Source: Quatrionicoccus australiensis (GTDB taxonomy: Bacteria; Pseudomonadota; Gammaproteobacteria; Burkholderiales; Rhodocyclaceae). From it: a stretch of DNA of 64,000 nucleotides. The position numbers were made by a program, and so were the translations under genes. Below the pieces are notes generated by a model. It was given only the letters and a program-made list of their open reading frames with translations. It did not search any database and had not been told where the DNA came from. Positions 36,193-44,145 of the stretch are shown in pieces. Numbering within the stretch: position 1 is the stretch's first letter; each line of letters begins with the position of its first letter. The stretch spans positions 744,001 to 808,000 of the forward strand of contig NZ_JAHBAH010000001.1 in assembly GCF_020510425.1 (NCBI RefSeq). Direction: 5' to 3'.

Positions 36193-38331
36193 TTGCTCGG
36201 CTTCATCCTGCGCCTAGTGGCCGCGCTCTGGCTGGGCGGCGCCAGCGCCGCTCCGGCCGGGCCGGGCTACATCGGCAACCCGGCCTGCGCTGCCTGTCAT
36301 GCCGAGGCGGCGCGCGCCTGGCAAGGTTCGCATCACGCCCATTCGATGCAGCCGGCCACCCCGCAAAGCGTGCTCGGCGACTTCGCCGATGCGAGTTTCG
36401 AGCAGCACGGGCAGCGCAGCCGCTTCTTTCGCCGGGGCGGCAAGTTCTGGGTCAATACGCAAGGGCCGGACGGCCGGGTGCAGGATTTCGAAATTCGCTA
36501 CACCTTCGGTATCGAGCCGCTGCAGCAATACCTGATCGCCCTGCCCGGCGGTCGCCTGCAGGCATTTTCGCTCGCCTGGGACAGTCGACCGCACCAGGCT
36601 GGCGGCCAGCGCTGGTACGCGCTCTATCCGGACAACCCGCCAGCGCCCGGCGATCCGACGCACTGGAGCGGACGCGACCAGAACTGGAACTTCATGTGCG
36701 CCAGTTGCCATTCAACCGGACTGGACAAGAATTTCGATCTCGGCAAGAACAGTTATGCGACGCGCTGGGCGGAAATCAGCGTCGGCTGCGAAAGCTGCCA
36801 CGGCCCCGGTGCGCGTCACCGGGACTGGGCGCGCGGTAAGCGGAGCGGCGATAACGGCCTGATCGCTCTCGCCGCAATGAATTCCCTTGCCTGGCGCTTC
36901 ACCGAACCGGGCCAGAAAATCGCCAGGCCGCAGGGCGACGTTGCCGCAGCGAAGGAGGCAAGCGAAGCCTGCTACGGTTGCCATTCGCGCCGCCAGGAAT
37001 TGCTGGCCAAGGCCGAGCCCGGCGCCCGCTTTCTCGACAATTACCTGCCGCGCCTGCTCGAACCGACGCTGTACCACGCCGATGGCCAGATCGACGGCGA
37101 GGTCTTCGAATACGGCTCCTTCATGCAGAGCCGGATGCAGGCGGCCGGCGTCACCTGCAGCAACTGCCACCAGACGCACAGCCTCAAGCTCAGGGCGGAA
37201 GGCAACGCGCTGTGCGCGCAATGCCACCGCAGCGAGCATTACGACCGCAGCAACCACCACCATCACGCGGAAGGCTCGGCCGGCGCCCTGTGCACCAGCT
37301 GCCACATGCCACAGAAGACCTATATGGGCGTTGATGTACGGCACGATCACGGCTTTCGCATCCCCGACCCGACGCTGGCCGGGGGCAAGCTACCGAACAC
37401 CTGCGGCCAGTGCCACGCCGAGCGCGACCGCGCCTGGGCCAGCGAGCAACTGCAGCGGTGGACCGCGGGAAAAACGACAAAACCGCCCCATTTTGCCAGC
37501 GCCCTGGGTTCGGGCTCAGACAGCTTGCCGGCGCTCTCTGCGGCGCTCGGCATCAATTGGTCCGGCATCGTCCGCGCCAGCGCCCTCAACCTGCTGCGCG
37601 GCGCGGCAACGCGTGAAAGTGCAGAGATCATTGCCACGGCAGCCAACGATGCCGACGACCTGGTCCGTCTCGGCGCGGCCCGCGCCCTGCCTACCCTGCC
37701 CGGGCGCGCGGCGGCAACACTGGCTGGTCGCCTGCTGGCCGACCCGCGCCGGGCGGTACGCATCGAGGCGGCGCGCTCCCTGGCCGGGATACCGGGCCAC
37801 TTTCTACCCCCCGAAACGGCGGCTCGCCTGCAGGCGGCCCTTGGCGAACTCGAAACCGCCGAGCTGGCCGCCGGCGAACGCCCGGAGTCGCATTTCAACC
37901 TGGCGCAATTGCACGCCCGGCAAGGCAAGGCCAGTGCCGCTGAACAGGCCTATCGCAGCGCACTGCGCCTGGCCCCCGACTTCTCGCCGGCCCGGCTCGG
38001 CCTCACCGACCTGTACCGGATGCAAGGACGTGACCAGGAAGGGGAAAAACTGCTCCGCCAGGCAGTTGACCGTCCGGAAGTGGCCAATGCGCTGGGCCTG
38101 CTGCTGATCCGGCAAGCTCGCCTGGGCGATGCCCTGCCCTGGCTGGCGCAGGCGGCTGCCGGCGCCCCGGAGAATCCCGGCTTTGCCCTCACACATGCCC
38201 TTGCACTAGCCGAAAGCGGCAATCGCGAAGGGGCCAGGGCGGTGCTGGACGATGCGCTCCGGCTGCACCCGCAGGCGCAGAGCCTGCGCGTGGCAAGACA
38301 CCAATTGACGGAAGACCATACAAGAAACTGA
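36193..38331 (+). CDS. Octaheme c-type cytochrome with HEAT-like and TPR repeats
   Basis: Exported multiheme cytochrome, about 712 residues. Eight CxxCH motifs, at about residues 32, 169, 199, 260, 322, 341, 367 and 404, including CAACHAE, CESCHGPG, CSNCHQTH and CTSCHMPQ. A His cluster (NHHHHAEG) lies between hemes 6 and 7. Residues about 450-545 look like HEAT repeats (DLVRLGAARALPTL, AVRIEAARSLAGI); about 555-700 look like TPRs (SHFNLAQLHARQGKASAAEQAYRSA in two pieces). No ATG start: TTG at 36193, or CTG at 36184 which would add Met-Lys-Gln and give a better signal peptide and overlap the sulfatase stop. Probable periplasmic electron carrier or reductase with a protein-interaction arm. Confidence 0.88.
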   Translation: MLGFILRLVAALWLGGASAAPAGPGYIGNPACAACHAEAARAWQGSHHAHSMQPATPQSVLGDFADASFEQHGQRSRFFRRGGKFWVNTQGPDGRVQDFEIRYTFGIEPLQQYLIALPGGRLQAFSLAWDSRPHQAGGQRWYALYPDNPPAPGDPTHWSGRDQNWNFMCASCHSTGLDKNFDLGKNSYATRWAEISVGCESCHGPGARHRDWARGKRSGDNGLIALAAMNSLAWRFTEPGQKIARPQGDVAAAKEASEACYGCHSRRQELLAKAEPGARFLDNYLPRLLEPTLYHADGQIDGEVFEYGSFMQSRMQAAGVTCSNCHQTHSLKLRAEGNALCAQCHRSEHYDRSNHHHHAEGSAGALCTSCHMPQKTYMGVDVRHDHGFRIPDPTLAGGKLPNTCGQCHAERDRAWASEQLQRWTAGKTTKPPHFASALGSGSDSLPALSAALGINWSGIVRASALNLLRGAATRESAEIIATAANDADDLVRLGAARALPTLPGRAAATLAGRLLADPRRAVRIEAARSLAGIPGHFLPPETAARLQAALGELETAELAAGERPESHFNLAQLHARQGKASAAEQAYRSALRLAPDFSPARLGLTDLYRMQGRDQEGEKLLRQAVDRPEVANALGLLLIRQARLGDALPWLAQAAAGAPENPGFALTHALALAESGNREGARAVLDDALRLHPQAQSLRVARHQLTEDHTRN

Positions 38332-38333
38332 AA

Positions 38334-38354
38334 CGGCGGGCCCGACGCCCGCCG
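38334..38354 (-). terminator. Hairpin between converging genes
   Basis: 8-bp GC stem (38334-38341 with 38347-38354), 5-nt loop. On the minus strand it is followed by TTTC, so it probably ends the small secreted protein transcript; it may also act on the plus-strand run. Confidence 0.5.
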
Positions 38355-38369
38355 CAAAGAAAGCGCTGC

Positions 38370-38714
38370 TTATTTGCCGTCGAACTTCTGATTGGCTGCC
38401 TTGACATCGGCCAGGATCTTGTCGCGCGCAGCACGGGCGGCCAGTTGTTCGTCGGTGATCGCCTTCGAGATCAGCTGGATATCGAGATTGCCTTCAGCCA
38501 CCAGGCAATCGAGGTAAGTGTTGGTGTCCTTCTGGTAGGCGGTCACCTTGTCCAGACTCTTGTTGTAGGCATCGGGATTGCGCTGGTCGACCGTGACGGC
38601 AGCCGGCTTGGCGCCGCAGCGCGCGCTGCTCCAGGCACCATTGGCGAGGTTGCCGGCCTGGGCACCAGCGGCGGCCAGGAAAATCATGGAAAGAAAAAAT
38701 ACAGGTTTGATCAT
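38370..38714 (-). CDS. Small secreted protein of unknown function
   Basis: 114-residue exported protein. The start at 38714 gives MIKPVFFLSMIFLAAAGAQA, a signal peptide. The mature part has two cysteines (SSARCGAKPAAV and YLDCLVAEG) that could form a disulfide, and is otherwise helical with many Lys and Asp. No family recognised. It is the last gene of the minus-strand run with the PepSY protein, from which it is separated by a hairpin. Confidence 0.75.
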   Translation of the reverse strand: MIKPVFFLSMIFLAAAGAQAGNLANGAWSSARCGAKPAAVTVDQRNPDAYNKSLDKVTAYQKDTNTYLDCLVAEGNLDIQLISKAITDEQLAARAARDKILADVKAANQKFDGK

Positions 38715-38747
38715 CAGGATTGCTCGGAAATAAAAGGGAAAATTCAA

Positions 38748-38779
38748 AGGCCGGCCCTACCCGCAGGCATGGCCGGCCT
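38748..38779 (-). terminator. Terminator-like hairpin after the PepSY gene
   Basis: 9-bp perfect GC stem (38748-38756 with 38771-38779), 14-nt loop, followed on the minus strand by TTTGAATTTTCCC. Confidence 0.55.
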
Positions 38780-38792
38780 CTTCAAACGAGTG

Positions 38793-40415
38793 TCAAGCCA
38801 CCGGGTTATCGGTGACCAGTACGGGCTCCGGACGTGACGTCCGGGCAGTGCGCGGCTTGTTTTTCGGCTTGACCGTGAATTTCAGGCGCTTCCAGCCGAT
38901 GAACAACGAGCTGACGCCGAGCACCAGGCCGAAGCCGATCCACAGCAGCATCCACGCATCCCAGACCGGGCGCACGTAGAGAAAGCCGATGTCCCAGTAA
39001 TGCAGCGCGTTGAACAGCCAGCGGTAGGCGCGGCGGCTGTTGTCCTGGCGTAGAAGCAGGCGGCCGTCCTGCGGGTCAAGATAGAAACGGGTGCCGACCG
39101 CGTCATCGAGGTCGACGCGCACTACCGGCAAAGGACGATCGTAGCTGCCGCGACCGTGGCGCAGGTAGTAGTAGCTGTCGTACTCGGTAATCAGCGACTG
39201 GGTCGCATTGACCTGGTCACCGGCCAAACGCTTCACGGCATCGGTCAGTGCGATGCTGCCAAAACTCTCGACTGAAGCGGCCACCGGCTGGCGTTGGCCG
39301 TTGCGGTCATAGGCCAGGAGCACGGCCTGATCACCCAGGCGCCGCCAGCTCAGTTCGACAGCATCGCCAGATGCGCCAGCCAGGGCGACCGGTTTCCAGT
39401 CGCGTGCAGCTGCCGGCAGGCCGCTGCCGTAGTAGCGCACCAGTTCCTCGCGGCTCGGTGTGGCCGGCGTGAACAGCTTCCAGGTATTGCCGTTGAAGAA
39501 GCCGCTGAGCGCCCAGAGGAAGGCAAAGCTGCCGCCGATCAGCCCGGCCCAGAAATGCCAGCGGAACCAGAAGGCGCGGTAGGGATGCACGCGGCCCTCG
39601 GCATAGGTTGCCTTGCCGAACAAGCCTGGCCGCCAGCGCAACCAGCCGACGATGAGGCCGGTCAGGCACGCGACGAAAGCGGCAATCACCGACCACATCA
39701 GGATTTCGGCGCGCGATTCGCTCCAGCTCGTGAGATCGAGGAAACGGAAGAAATGCAGCCAGTTGCCGGCCCAGTAAAGGCCGCGCTCGACACGCGTCGA
39801 GGCATGCACGACATCGCCGCTCTTCGCCGAGATGTAGAGCTCACTGCCCGAGCCGTCATCGATGGCGAAATGATGGAAGGGGCGCAACGCATCCTGGTTG
39901 CGGATGATCATCGGCTTGTCGACGGTTTCCAGGAAATGGACCGGCGTCGCCAGGCCGCTAGCCTCGTTGCCGTTAACCCACTGTTCGGCGATCCTGCCCG
40001 CCGTTTCGGCCGAGGTTTCAAGCAGATGTCCATCGATGGCGGAAATGGCAAAACGCTTGCCGGAAGTATCCTCGACCAGCCATTGCGGTTGTCCGGCGTG
40101 GCGCAACAGGCGAGCCTCGGTGACGGTGTTCGCCACCGGCTTGCCCTGCCCCTTGCCTGCCTCCTGGCCGGAACCCGCAGGTTTGCCGGCGCTACCGGCC
40201 TGCTTGCGTTCAGCCGCGCTGCGTTCCCAGGCCTCCCCCAGGCTCAGCCAGCCGGCTTCCGGGTTTAGCACTTCGGCGTGGGCCAGTTGCTGCGGCCGGG
40301 TCTGGTTCATCTGCACGGAATACAGGATGACCAGCCCGGAGAAAAACCACAGGGTCATGAACAGGGCCAGGGCGACCCCTGTCCAGCGATGCACCAGAAA
40401 TAGCAGGCGTTTCAT
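38793..40415 (-). CDS. PepSY domain inner-membrane protein
   Basis: 540-residue membrane protein. Membrane segments are visible at about residues 10-32 (VALALFMTLWFFSGLVILY), 235-260 (ILMWSVIAAFVACLTGLIVGW, two parts), 285-310 (WAGLIGGSFAFLWALSGFF) and 495-520 near the C-terminus (DAWMLLWIGFGLVLGVSSLFIGW, two parts). Large periplasmic PepSY-type regions lie between them (LLRHAGQPQWLVEDTSGKRF). A low-complexity Gly/Lys/Gln insertion sits at about 72-92. Such proteins are often linked to ferric reduction near TonB receptors, or to cytochrome b-like electron transfer. Preceded by its own intergenic space after the cytochrome c' terminator. Confidence 0.87.
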   Translation of the reverse strand: MKRLLFLVHRWTGVALALFMTLWFFSGLVILYSVQMNQTRPQQLAHAEVLNPEAGWLSLGEAWERSAAERKQAGSAGKPAGSGQEAGKGQGKPVANTVTEARLLRHAGQPQWLVEDTSGKRFAISAIDGHLLETSAETAGRIAEQWVNGNEASGLATPVHFLETVDKPMIIRNQDALRPFHHFAIDDGSGSELYISAKSGDVVHASTRVERGLYWAGNWLHFFRFLDLTSWSESRAEILMWSVIAAFVACLTGLIVGWLRWRPGLFGKATYAEGRVHPYRAFWFRWHFWAGLIGGSFAFLWALSGFFNGNTWKLFTPATPSREELVRYYGSGLPAAARDWKPVALAGASGDAVELSWRRLGDQAVLLAYDRNGQRQPVAASVESFGSIALTDAVKRLAGDQVNATQSLITEYDSYYYLRHGRGSYDRPLPVVRVDLDDAVGTRFYLDPQDGRLLLRQDNSRRAYRWLFNALHYWDIGFLYVRPVWDAWMLLWIGFGLVLGVSSLFIGWKRLKFTVKPKNKPRTARTSRPEPVLVTDNPVA

Positions 40416-40459
40416 CGGTATGCCTCACAAGATATTCGCCCTGCATTACACCAGGGCTC

Positions 40460-40498
40460 AAAAAAAGCTGCCGGCATGCTGGGCATGGACGGCAGCTT
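40460..40498 (-). terminator. Strong intrinsic terminator after cytochrome c' copy 2
   Basis: 9-bp perfect stem (40465-40473 with 40490-40498), 16-nt loop, followed on the minus strand by TTTTTTTGAG. It should separate the cytochrome c' transcript from the PepSY gene. Confidence 0.8.
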
Positions 40499-40527
40499 CG
40501 AGCGGGCGGCAGGAAGCCGCGCCTGAC

Positions 40528-40995
40528 TCAGTCCTTCTTCTTGAAATCGTCGTGGCAAGCCTTGCAAGTGCCTTGCAGCTTGCCAAACTGGGCCTTGACG
40601 GCAGCCTGGTCGCCAGTGGCGGCGATCTTGGCCAGTTCATTGGCTTCCTTGGCGAAGTTGCCAGCCAGTTCGCCGACGCGCTTGCCTTCGGTAAACAGTT
40701 CCGGCTTGACCGTGGTGTCATGCCAGCCCTTGCCCTGCTCGGTACCCGGGGCGTACAGGGCACCGAGGCCGGAATTGGCAATGGCAGCCGTGCTGTTGGC
40801 GGCACGGATCACTTCTTCCTTGTTGTAGGTACCTTCGACATTGGCCTTGATGCGGGCGCTGTTCCAGGCAACGACCTGATACACCGACTGGCGCCACTTG
40901 ATCAGGGTTTCCGGTTTCGGTGCCTGCTGCGCCAGGGCGCTGGCGGAAACGACGACGGCCAGGGCTGCGACCAGGGGTTTGATGGATTGCTTCAT
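40528..40995 (-). CDS. Class II cytochrome c (cytochrome c'-like), copy 2
   Basis: 155-residue exported monoheme cytochrome. MKQSIKPLVAALAVVVSASALAQQ is a signal peptide. The heme site CKACHDDFKKKD is at the C-terminus. Nearly every conserved block of copy 1 recurs (KPETLIKWRQSVYQVVAW, GTEQGKGWHDTTVKPELF). It lies downstream of a cytochrome b561 gene, a common partner that would reduce it from the quinol pool. Hairpin terminators lie both upstream and downstream, so its expression may be partly independent. Confidence 0.93.
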   Translation of the reverse strand: MKQSIKPLVAALAVVVSASALAQQAPKPETLIKWRQSVYQVVAWNSARIKANVEGTYNKEEVIRAANSTAAIANSGLGALYAPGTEQGKGWHDTTVKPELFTEGKRVGELAGNFAKEANELAKIAATGDQAAVKAQFGKLQGTCKACHDDFKKKD

Positions 40996-41010
40996 TGTTG
41001 CTCCTGTATT

Positions 41011-41037
41011 GAAAAGGGCAGCGCAACATGCGCTGCC
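41011..41037 (-). terminator. Hairpin between cytochrome b561 and cytochrome c' genes
   Basis: 9-bp perfect stem (41017-41025 with 41029-41037), 3-nt loop, followed on the minus strand by CTTTTC. It may act as a partial terminator (attenuator) or as an RNA stabiliser 5' of the cytochrome c' message. Confidence 0.6.
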
Positions 41038-41054
41038 ACGGATGGGGGATTCGG

Positions 41055-41759
41055 TTACCAGGCGGGCGCCGCAACGGCAGCCGGCGGAGGTGGCGGTTCG
41101 GCGGGCAGCAGCCCGCCGCTGGCGGCATAAACAGTGCTGCTGGCAATCAGTGCGGCAACGGCAAAAGCAACAGCGCTGCGCAACGGGCTATGCGGATGCT
41201 CAACCGGCGGCACAGACACATCGTCCTTCCAGCCGGTCAACATCGGTTTGAGCAGGTTTTCCTTCTTGACCCGGGTGTAGAAGGCAATCGCCGCCAGATG
41301 CAGGCCGACGATCGCCAGCAGCCCATAGAAAACCAGGGAATGCAGACCACGCGACTGATCCGAGGCTTCCTTGCTGAGTAGCACGGCAAGCGGCCCCTGG
41401 AAGGTGATGTCGTCGTTGGCGAACAGGCCAGTGAATACTTGCGCCGTAGTCAGTGCCAGCAGGGCAAGCACCGCCAGCGCACCGAGCGGGTTGTGTCCGA
41501 CTCCGCGCCATTCACCACGCAGATAGGCCCTGATCGCGGCCGAGCCGCGCACGAAGTTGGCAAAACGGGCGGTGGGCGCACCGACGAAGCCCCAGACGAC
41601 ACGAAAAATGACCAGACCGAGAATGAACAGACCACTGCGGCCATGCCATTCGATCAGCTCGCCACCGATCTGACCGGTCACCACGGCCGTCACGATGGCG
41701 GCGGCCAGCAACCAGTGGAACAGGCGGGTCGGCAGATCCCAGACACGTTGACGACTCAT
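41055..41759 (-). CDS. Cytochrome b561-type diheme membrane cytochrome
   Basis: 234-residue inner-membrane cytochrome b (Ni-Fe hydrogenase B-type/b561 family). Helices are visible at about residues 12-30 (TRLFHWLLAAAIVTAVV), 42-60 (LFILGLVIFRVVWGF), 97-115 (ALAVLALLALTTAQVFTGLF in two parts) and 145-165 (SLVFYGLLAIVGLHLAAIAFY). Likely heme ligands are His in FHWLL, WHGRSG, RGLHSLVFYG and VGLHLAAI. An extra C-terminal helix and Pro-rich periplasmic tail (PAEPPPPPAAV) follow. It probably passes quinol electrons to cytochrome c' encoded next. Confidence 0.9.
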   Translation of the reverse strand: MSRQRVWDLPTRLFHWLLAAAIVTAVVTGQIGGELIEWHGRSGLFILGLVIFRVVWGFVGAPTARFANFVRGSAAIRAYLRGEWRGVGHNPLGALAVLALLALTTAQVFTGLFANDDITFQGPLAVLLSKEASDQSRGLHSLVFYGLLAIVGLHLAAIAFYTRVKKENLLKPMLTGWKDDVSVPPVEHPHSPLRSAVAFAVAALIASSTVYAASGGLLPAEPPPPPAAVAAPAW

Positions 41760-41771
41760 CTTGCGTTCTCC

Positions 41772-42662
41772 TCAGGTGCGCAGGTGCTGGTTGAAGAAGG
41801 CGACGGTGCGCTGCCAGGCCAGCTTGGCGGCGGACTGGTCGAAGCGCGGCGTGGTGTCGTTGTTGAAGCCATGCTGGACGCCGGGATAGATATGCGCCTC
41901 GTAGCGCGTTCCGGCCGCCTTCAGCGCCGCTTCGAATTTTGGCCAACCGGCGTTGATGCGCTCGTCGTTCTCGGCGTACTGGATGAGCAGTGGCGCCTTG
42001 ATCTTCGCCACGTCCTCGGCCGGCGGCTGGCTGCCATAGAAAGGCACGCCGGCAGCCAGGTCGGGCAGACGGATGGCCAAGTAATTGACGATGCCGCCGC
42101 CGTAGCAAAAACCGACCGCACCGACCTTGCCATTGCCTTCCGGCAACTGCTTGAGCAGACCGGCGGCAGCGACGAAATCCTCGCGCGTCTTGCTCTGGTC
42201 GAGCTTGGGAAACAGCTCACGCGCCTTGTCCTCGTCGCCGGGGTAGCCGCCGAGCGGGAACAGCGCATCCGGGGCAAAGGCGATAAAGCCGTCGAGCGCC
42301 AGGCGGCGGGCGATATCCTCGATGTGCGGATTGAGGCCGCGATTTTCATGAATTACCAGTACCGTCGGCAGCTTGCCCTTGGCATTGGCCGGTTTCACCA
42401 GGTAGCCGCGCGCTGTGCCATAACCCTGCGGCGAAGCGAACTCGACGAAGCGCGCCGTGATCCGCGGGTCGTTGTCGCGCACCTGCTGCGCCTCGGCGAA
42501 ACGCGGGCTGAGCGCCTGCAACAAGCCTTCGGCCGTAGCTGCACCGAGCGCAAACTTGCCGGCCGACTTGAGGAAGTCGCGGCGCGGAATCAGGCCATGC
42601 ACGTATTTGTCGAACAGTTTCAGGACTTCCGGATGAAAATCCTTGGCGGTCAGTCGGCTCAT
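41772..42662 (-). CDS. Dienelactone hydrolase family protein, Tat-exported
   Basis: 296-residue alpha/beta hydrolase. A Tat motif (PRRDFLKSAGKFALGAA) at about residues 26-43 predicts export. The nucleophile elbow GFCYGGG (about 177-183) carries the Cys typical of dienelactone hydrolases rather than Ser; the acid lies near AENDERINAG and the His in VQHGFNND (about 262). The class hydrolyses lactones or esters from aromatic or other catabolism. The gene is 28 bp after the SMP-30-like gene and 12 bp before cytochrome b561, an operon combining two lactone/ester hydrolases with a cytochrome pair. Confidence 0.9.
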   Translation of the reverse strand: MSRLTAKDFHPEVLKLFDKYVHGLIPRRDFLKSAGKFALGAATAEGLLQALSPRFAEAQQVRDNDPRITARFVEFASPQGYGTARGYLVKPANAKGKLPTVLVIHENRGLNPHIEDIARRLALDGFIAFAPDALFPLGGYPGDEDKARELFPKLDQSKTREDFVAAAGLLKQLPEGNGKVGAVGFCYGGGIVNYLAIRLPDLAAGVPFYGSQPPAEDVAKIKAPLLIQYAENDERINAGWPKFEAALKAAGTRYEAHIYPGVQHGFNNDTTPRFDQSAAKLAWQRTVAFFNQHLRT

Positions 42663-42689
42663 GGGGAAACTCCTTTTTTATCGATCTGC

Positions 42690-43697
42690 TTACTTGGCGC
42701 GTCCGGCGTAACCCGCCGTCTGCGTGGCGATGCGGTAGGCTGAACCGCGCCCGACGACATATAGCGTCTTCTTGCCGGCGCCGGCAAAGGCAAGGTTCTG
42801 CGGCTTTTTCGGCAGGGCGATGCTGCCCAGCGCCGTGCCGTCGGCGGCGAATACTTCGATGCCGACATTGGAGGCGACATAGAGGCGTCCCTTTTCATCG
42901 ACCGCCAGGCCATCGGCGCCGCTCGACCAGGTGCCGTTGTCGGCCTTGCTCCAGCCGGCCAGCCTGGCGAAATTGCGGCGGGCACCGACCGAACCGTCGG
43001 CCGCCACGTCATAGGCCAGCACATGCTCGCCCAGCGTATTGGCGACGTAGAGGGTCTTTTCGTCGGGACTGAGCTGGATGCCGTTGGGGCGCTCGATATC
43101 GGCTGCCAGACGCTTCAGGATGCCGTCCGGCGTGATGTAATAGACGGCCGGCTTGGCAAATACCTTGGTCGGTGCCGGCTGGCCCGGCGCGACATTGACA
43201 CCGGAGTCGGTGAAATAGACGCCGCCGCGCTTGTCGACCACCAGATCGTTCGGGCGGCCGAAAGGCAGGCCTTCGAAATTGTCGGCCAGCGTGCGCTCCT
43301 TGCCCTGCGGATAAACCACGCCAACGCGGGTATCGGCGACCTGCACCGAGATCAGCTCGCCCTTGCCGTTGAAGCCCAAGCCATTCGAGCCATTGCTGTT
43401 CTCGAGGAAAGGCGAGGTCGAGCCGTCAGCGGCAATACGCGTGATCCGGTTAGCCTGGGTTTCGGTAAAGGCAAAAGTGCCGTCGGGCAGCGCCACCGGG
43501 CCCTCGGTGCCCTTGAAACCGTCCTTGATCAGTTCAATCCTGGTCCCTGCCGCAACCACGCCGGGAATCGCCTGGCTTACTGTTTCCTGAGCCATCGCCG
43601 AAGCAATCAGCAGGCTGCCGCCGAGTGCGGCAAGAATGCTGCGTGCGGATTTGCTCAGGGCAAAACGAGAGGTTTGGACAGGAACATGCAAGGACAT
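42690..43697 (-). CDS. Exported SMP-30/gluconolactonase family protein
   Basis: 335-residue exported six-bladed propeller. The signal region ends LLIASAMAQE (about residue 37); RBS GGAGA upstream. Family motifs include FKGTEGPVALPDGTFAFTE (with the metal-binding Glu), GRPNDLVVDKRGGVYFTDSG (about 151-170), PNGIQLSPDEKTLYVANT and SGADGLAVDEKGRLYVAS. Members hydrolyse lactones or phosphoesters with Ca or Zn. It heads the minus-strand run that also makes a dienelactone hydrolase, cytochrome b561 and cytochrome c'. Confidence 0.9.
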   Translation of the reverse strand: MSLHVPVQTSRFALSKSARSILAALGGSLLIASAMAQETVSQAIPGVVAAGTRIELIKDGFKGTEGPVALPDGTFAFTETQANRITRIAADGSTSPFLENSNGSNGLGFNGKGELISVQVADTRVGVVYPQGKERTLADNFEGLPFGRPNDLVVDKRGGVYFTDSGVNVAPGQPAPTKVFAKPAVYYITPDGILKRLAADIERPNGIQLSPDEKTLYVANTLGEHVLAYDVAADGSVGARRNFARLAGWSKADNGTWSSGADGLAVDEKGRLYVASNVGIEVFAADGTALGSIALPKKPQNLAFAGAGKKTLYVVGRGSAYRIATQTAGYAGRAK

Positions 43698-44145
43698 CGG
43701 TCATTCTCCAAAGGCTGAACGGGCGACACCCCGAACCGGGATGCCTGACTGGGGGCTGTTCAGCAGCAAGCGTGCCAATCCCGGCGCGGCAAGCGGTGCC
43801 AGGCGGTAGACACGCGACAATCCCATGATTTGAATAGGGAATTGACTACCACCCGAATCCCGGCCGCCCACCCCGGCCTGACGCCCCGGTCACCCCACCC
43901 TGCTGCGCTGGCAACAGGCGAAAGGAAAGACTGCTCGCCGGGCAACACCCGGGCTTTGTTGCGCCAAGAAAAAAAGGCCCGCCAGGGTTTGCTGGCGGGC
44001 CTGAACGAGGCTTGGAGATGAGATTGATGAAAGCCGCAAAGCAATCACGAGGCTTAATTTACCGGGGATATGCCCTGGACCGAACCAAGCTTTTCGTCTA
44101 AGCAAATCGCGGGCGCTGCGTATCCTTAGAAAAGCCGCGCCCGGC
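43698..44145. other. Intergenic region between the SMP-30 gene and cysW
   Basis: About 450 bp without a gene. It holds the promoter region of the SMP-30 run at its left end, GC-rich featureless sequence around 43850-43920, the cys operon terminator at 43974-44002, and 140 bp of unassigned sequence up to the cysW stop. No convincing small gene was seen. Confidence 0.5.
43970..44002 (-). terminator. Intrinsic terminator of the sulfate transport operon
   Basis: A 10-bp perfect stem with arms about 43977-43986 and 43993-44002, short loop, followed on the minus strand by a run of eight T. It lies about 140 bp downstream of cysW. Confidence 0.8.

Noticed and set aside
36193..38331. Cytochrome c nitrite or hydroxylamine reductase
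   Set aside because: Eight CxxCH motifs are present, but the HEAT/TPR half and the lack of recognisable catalytic heme motifs (such as CxxCK) do not support a named reductase.
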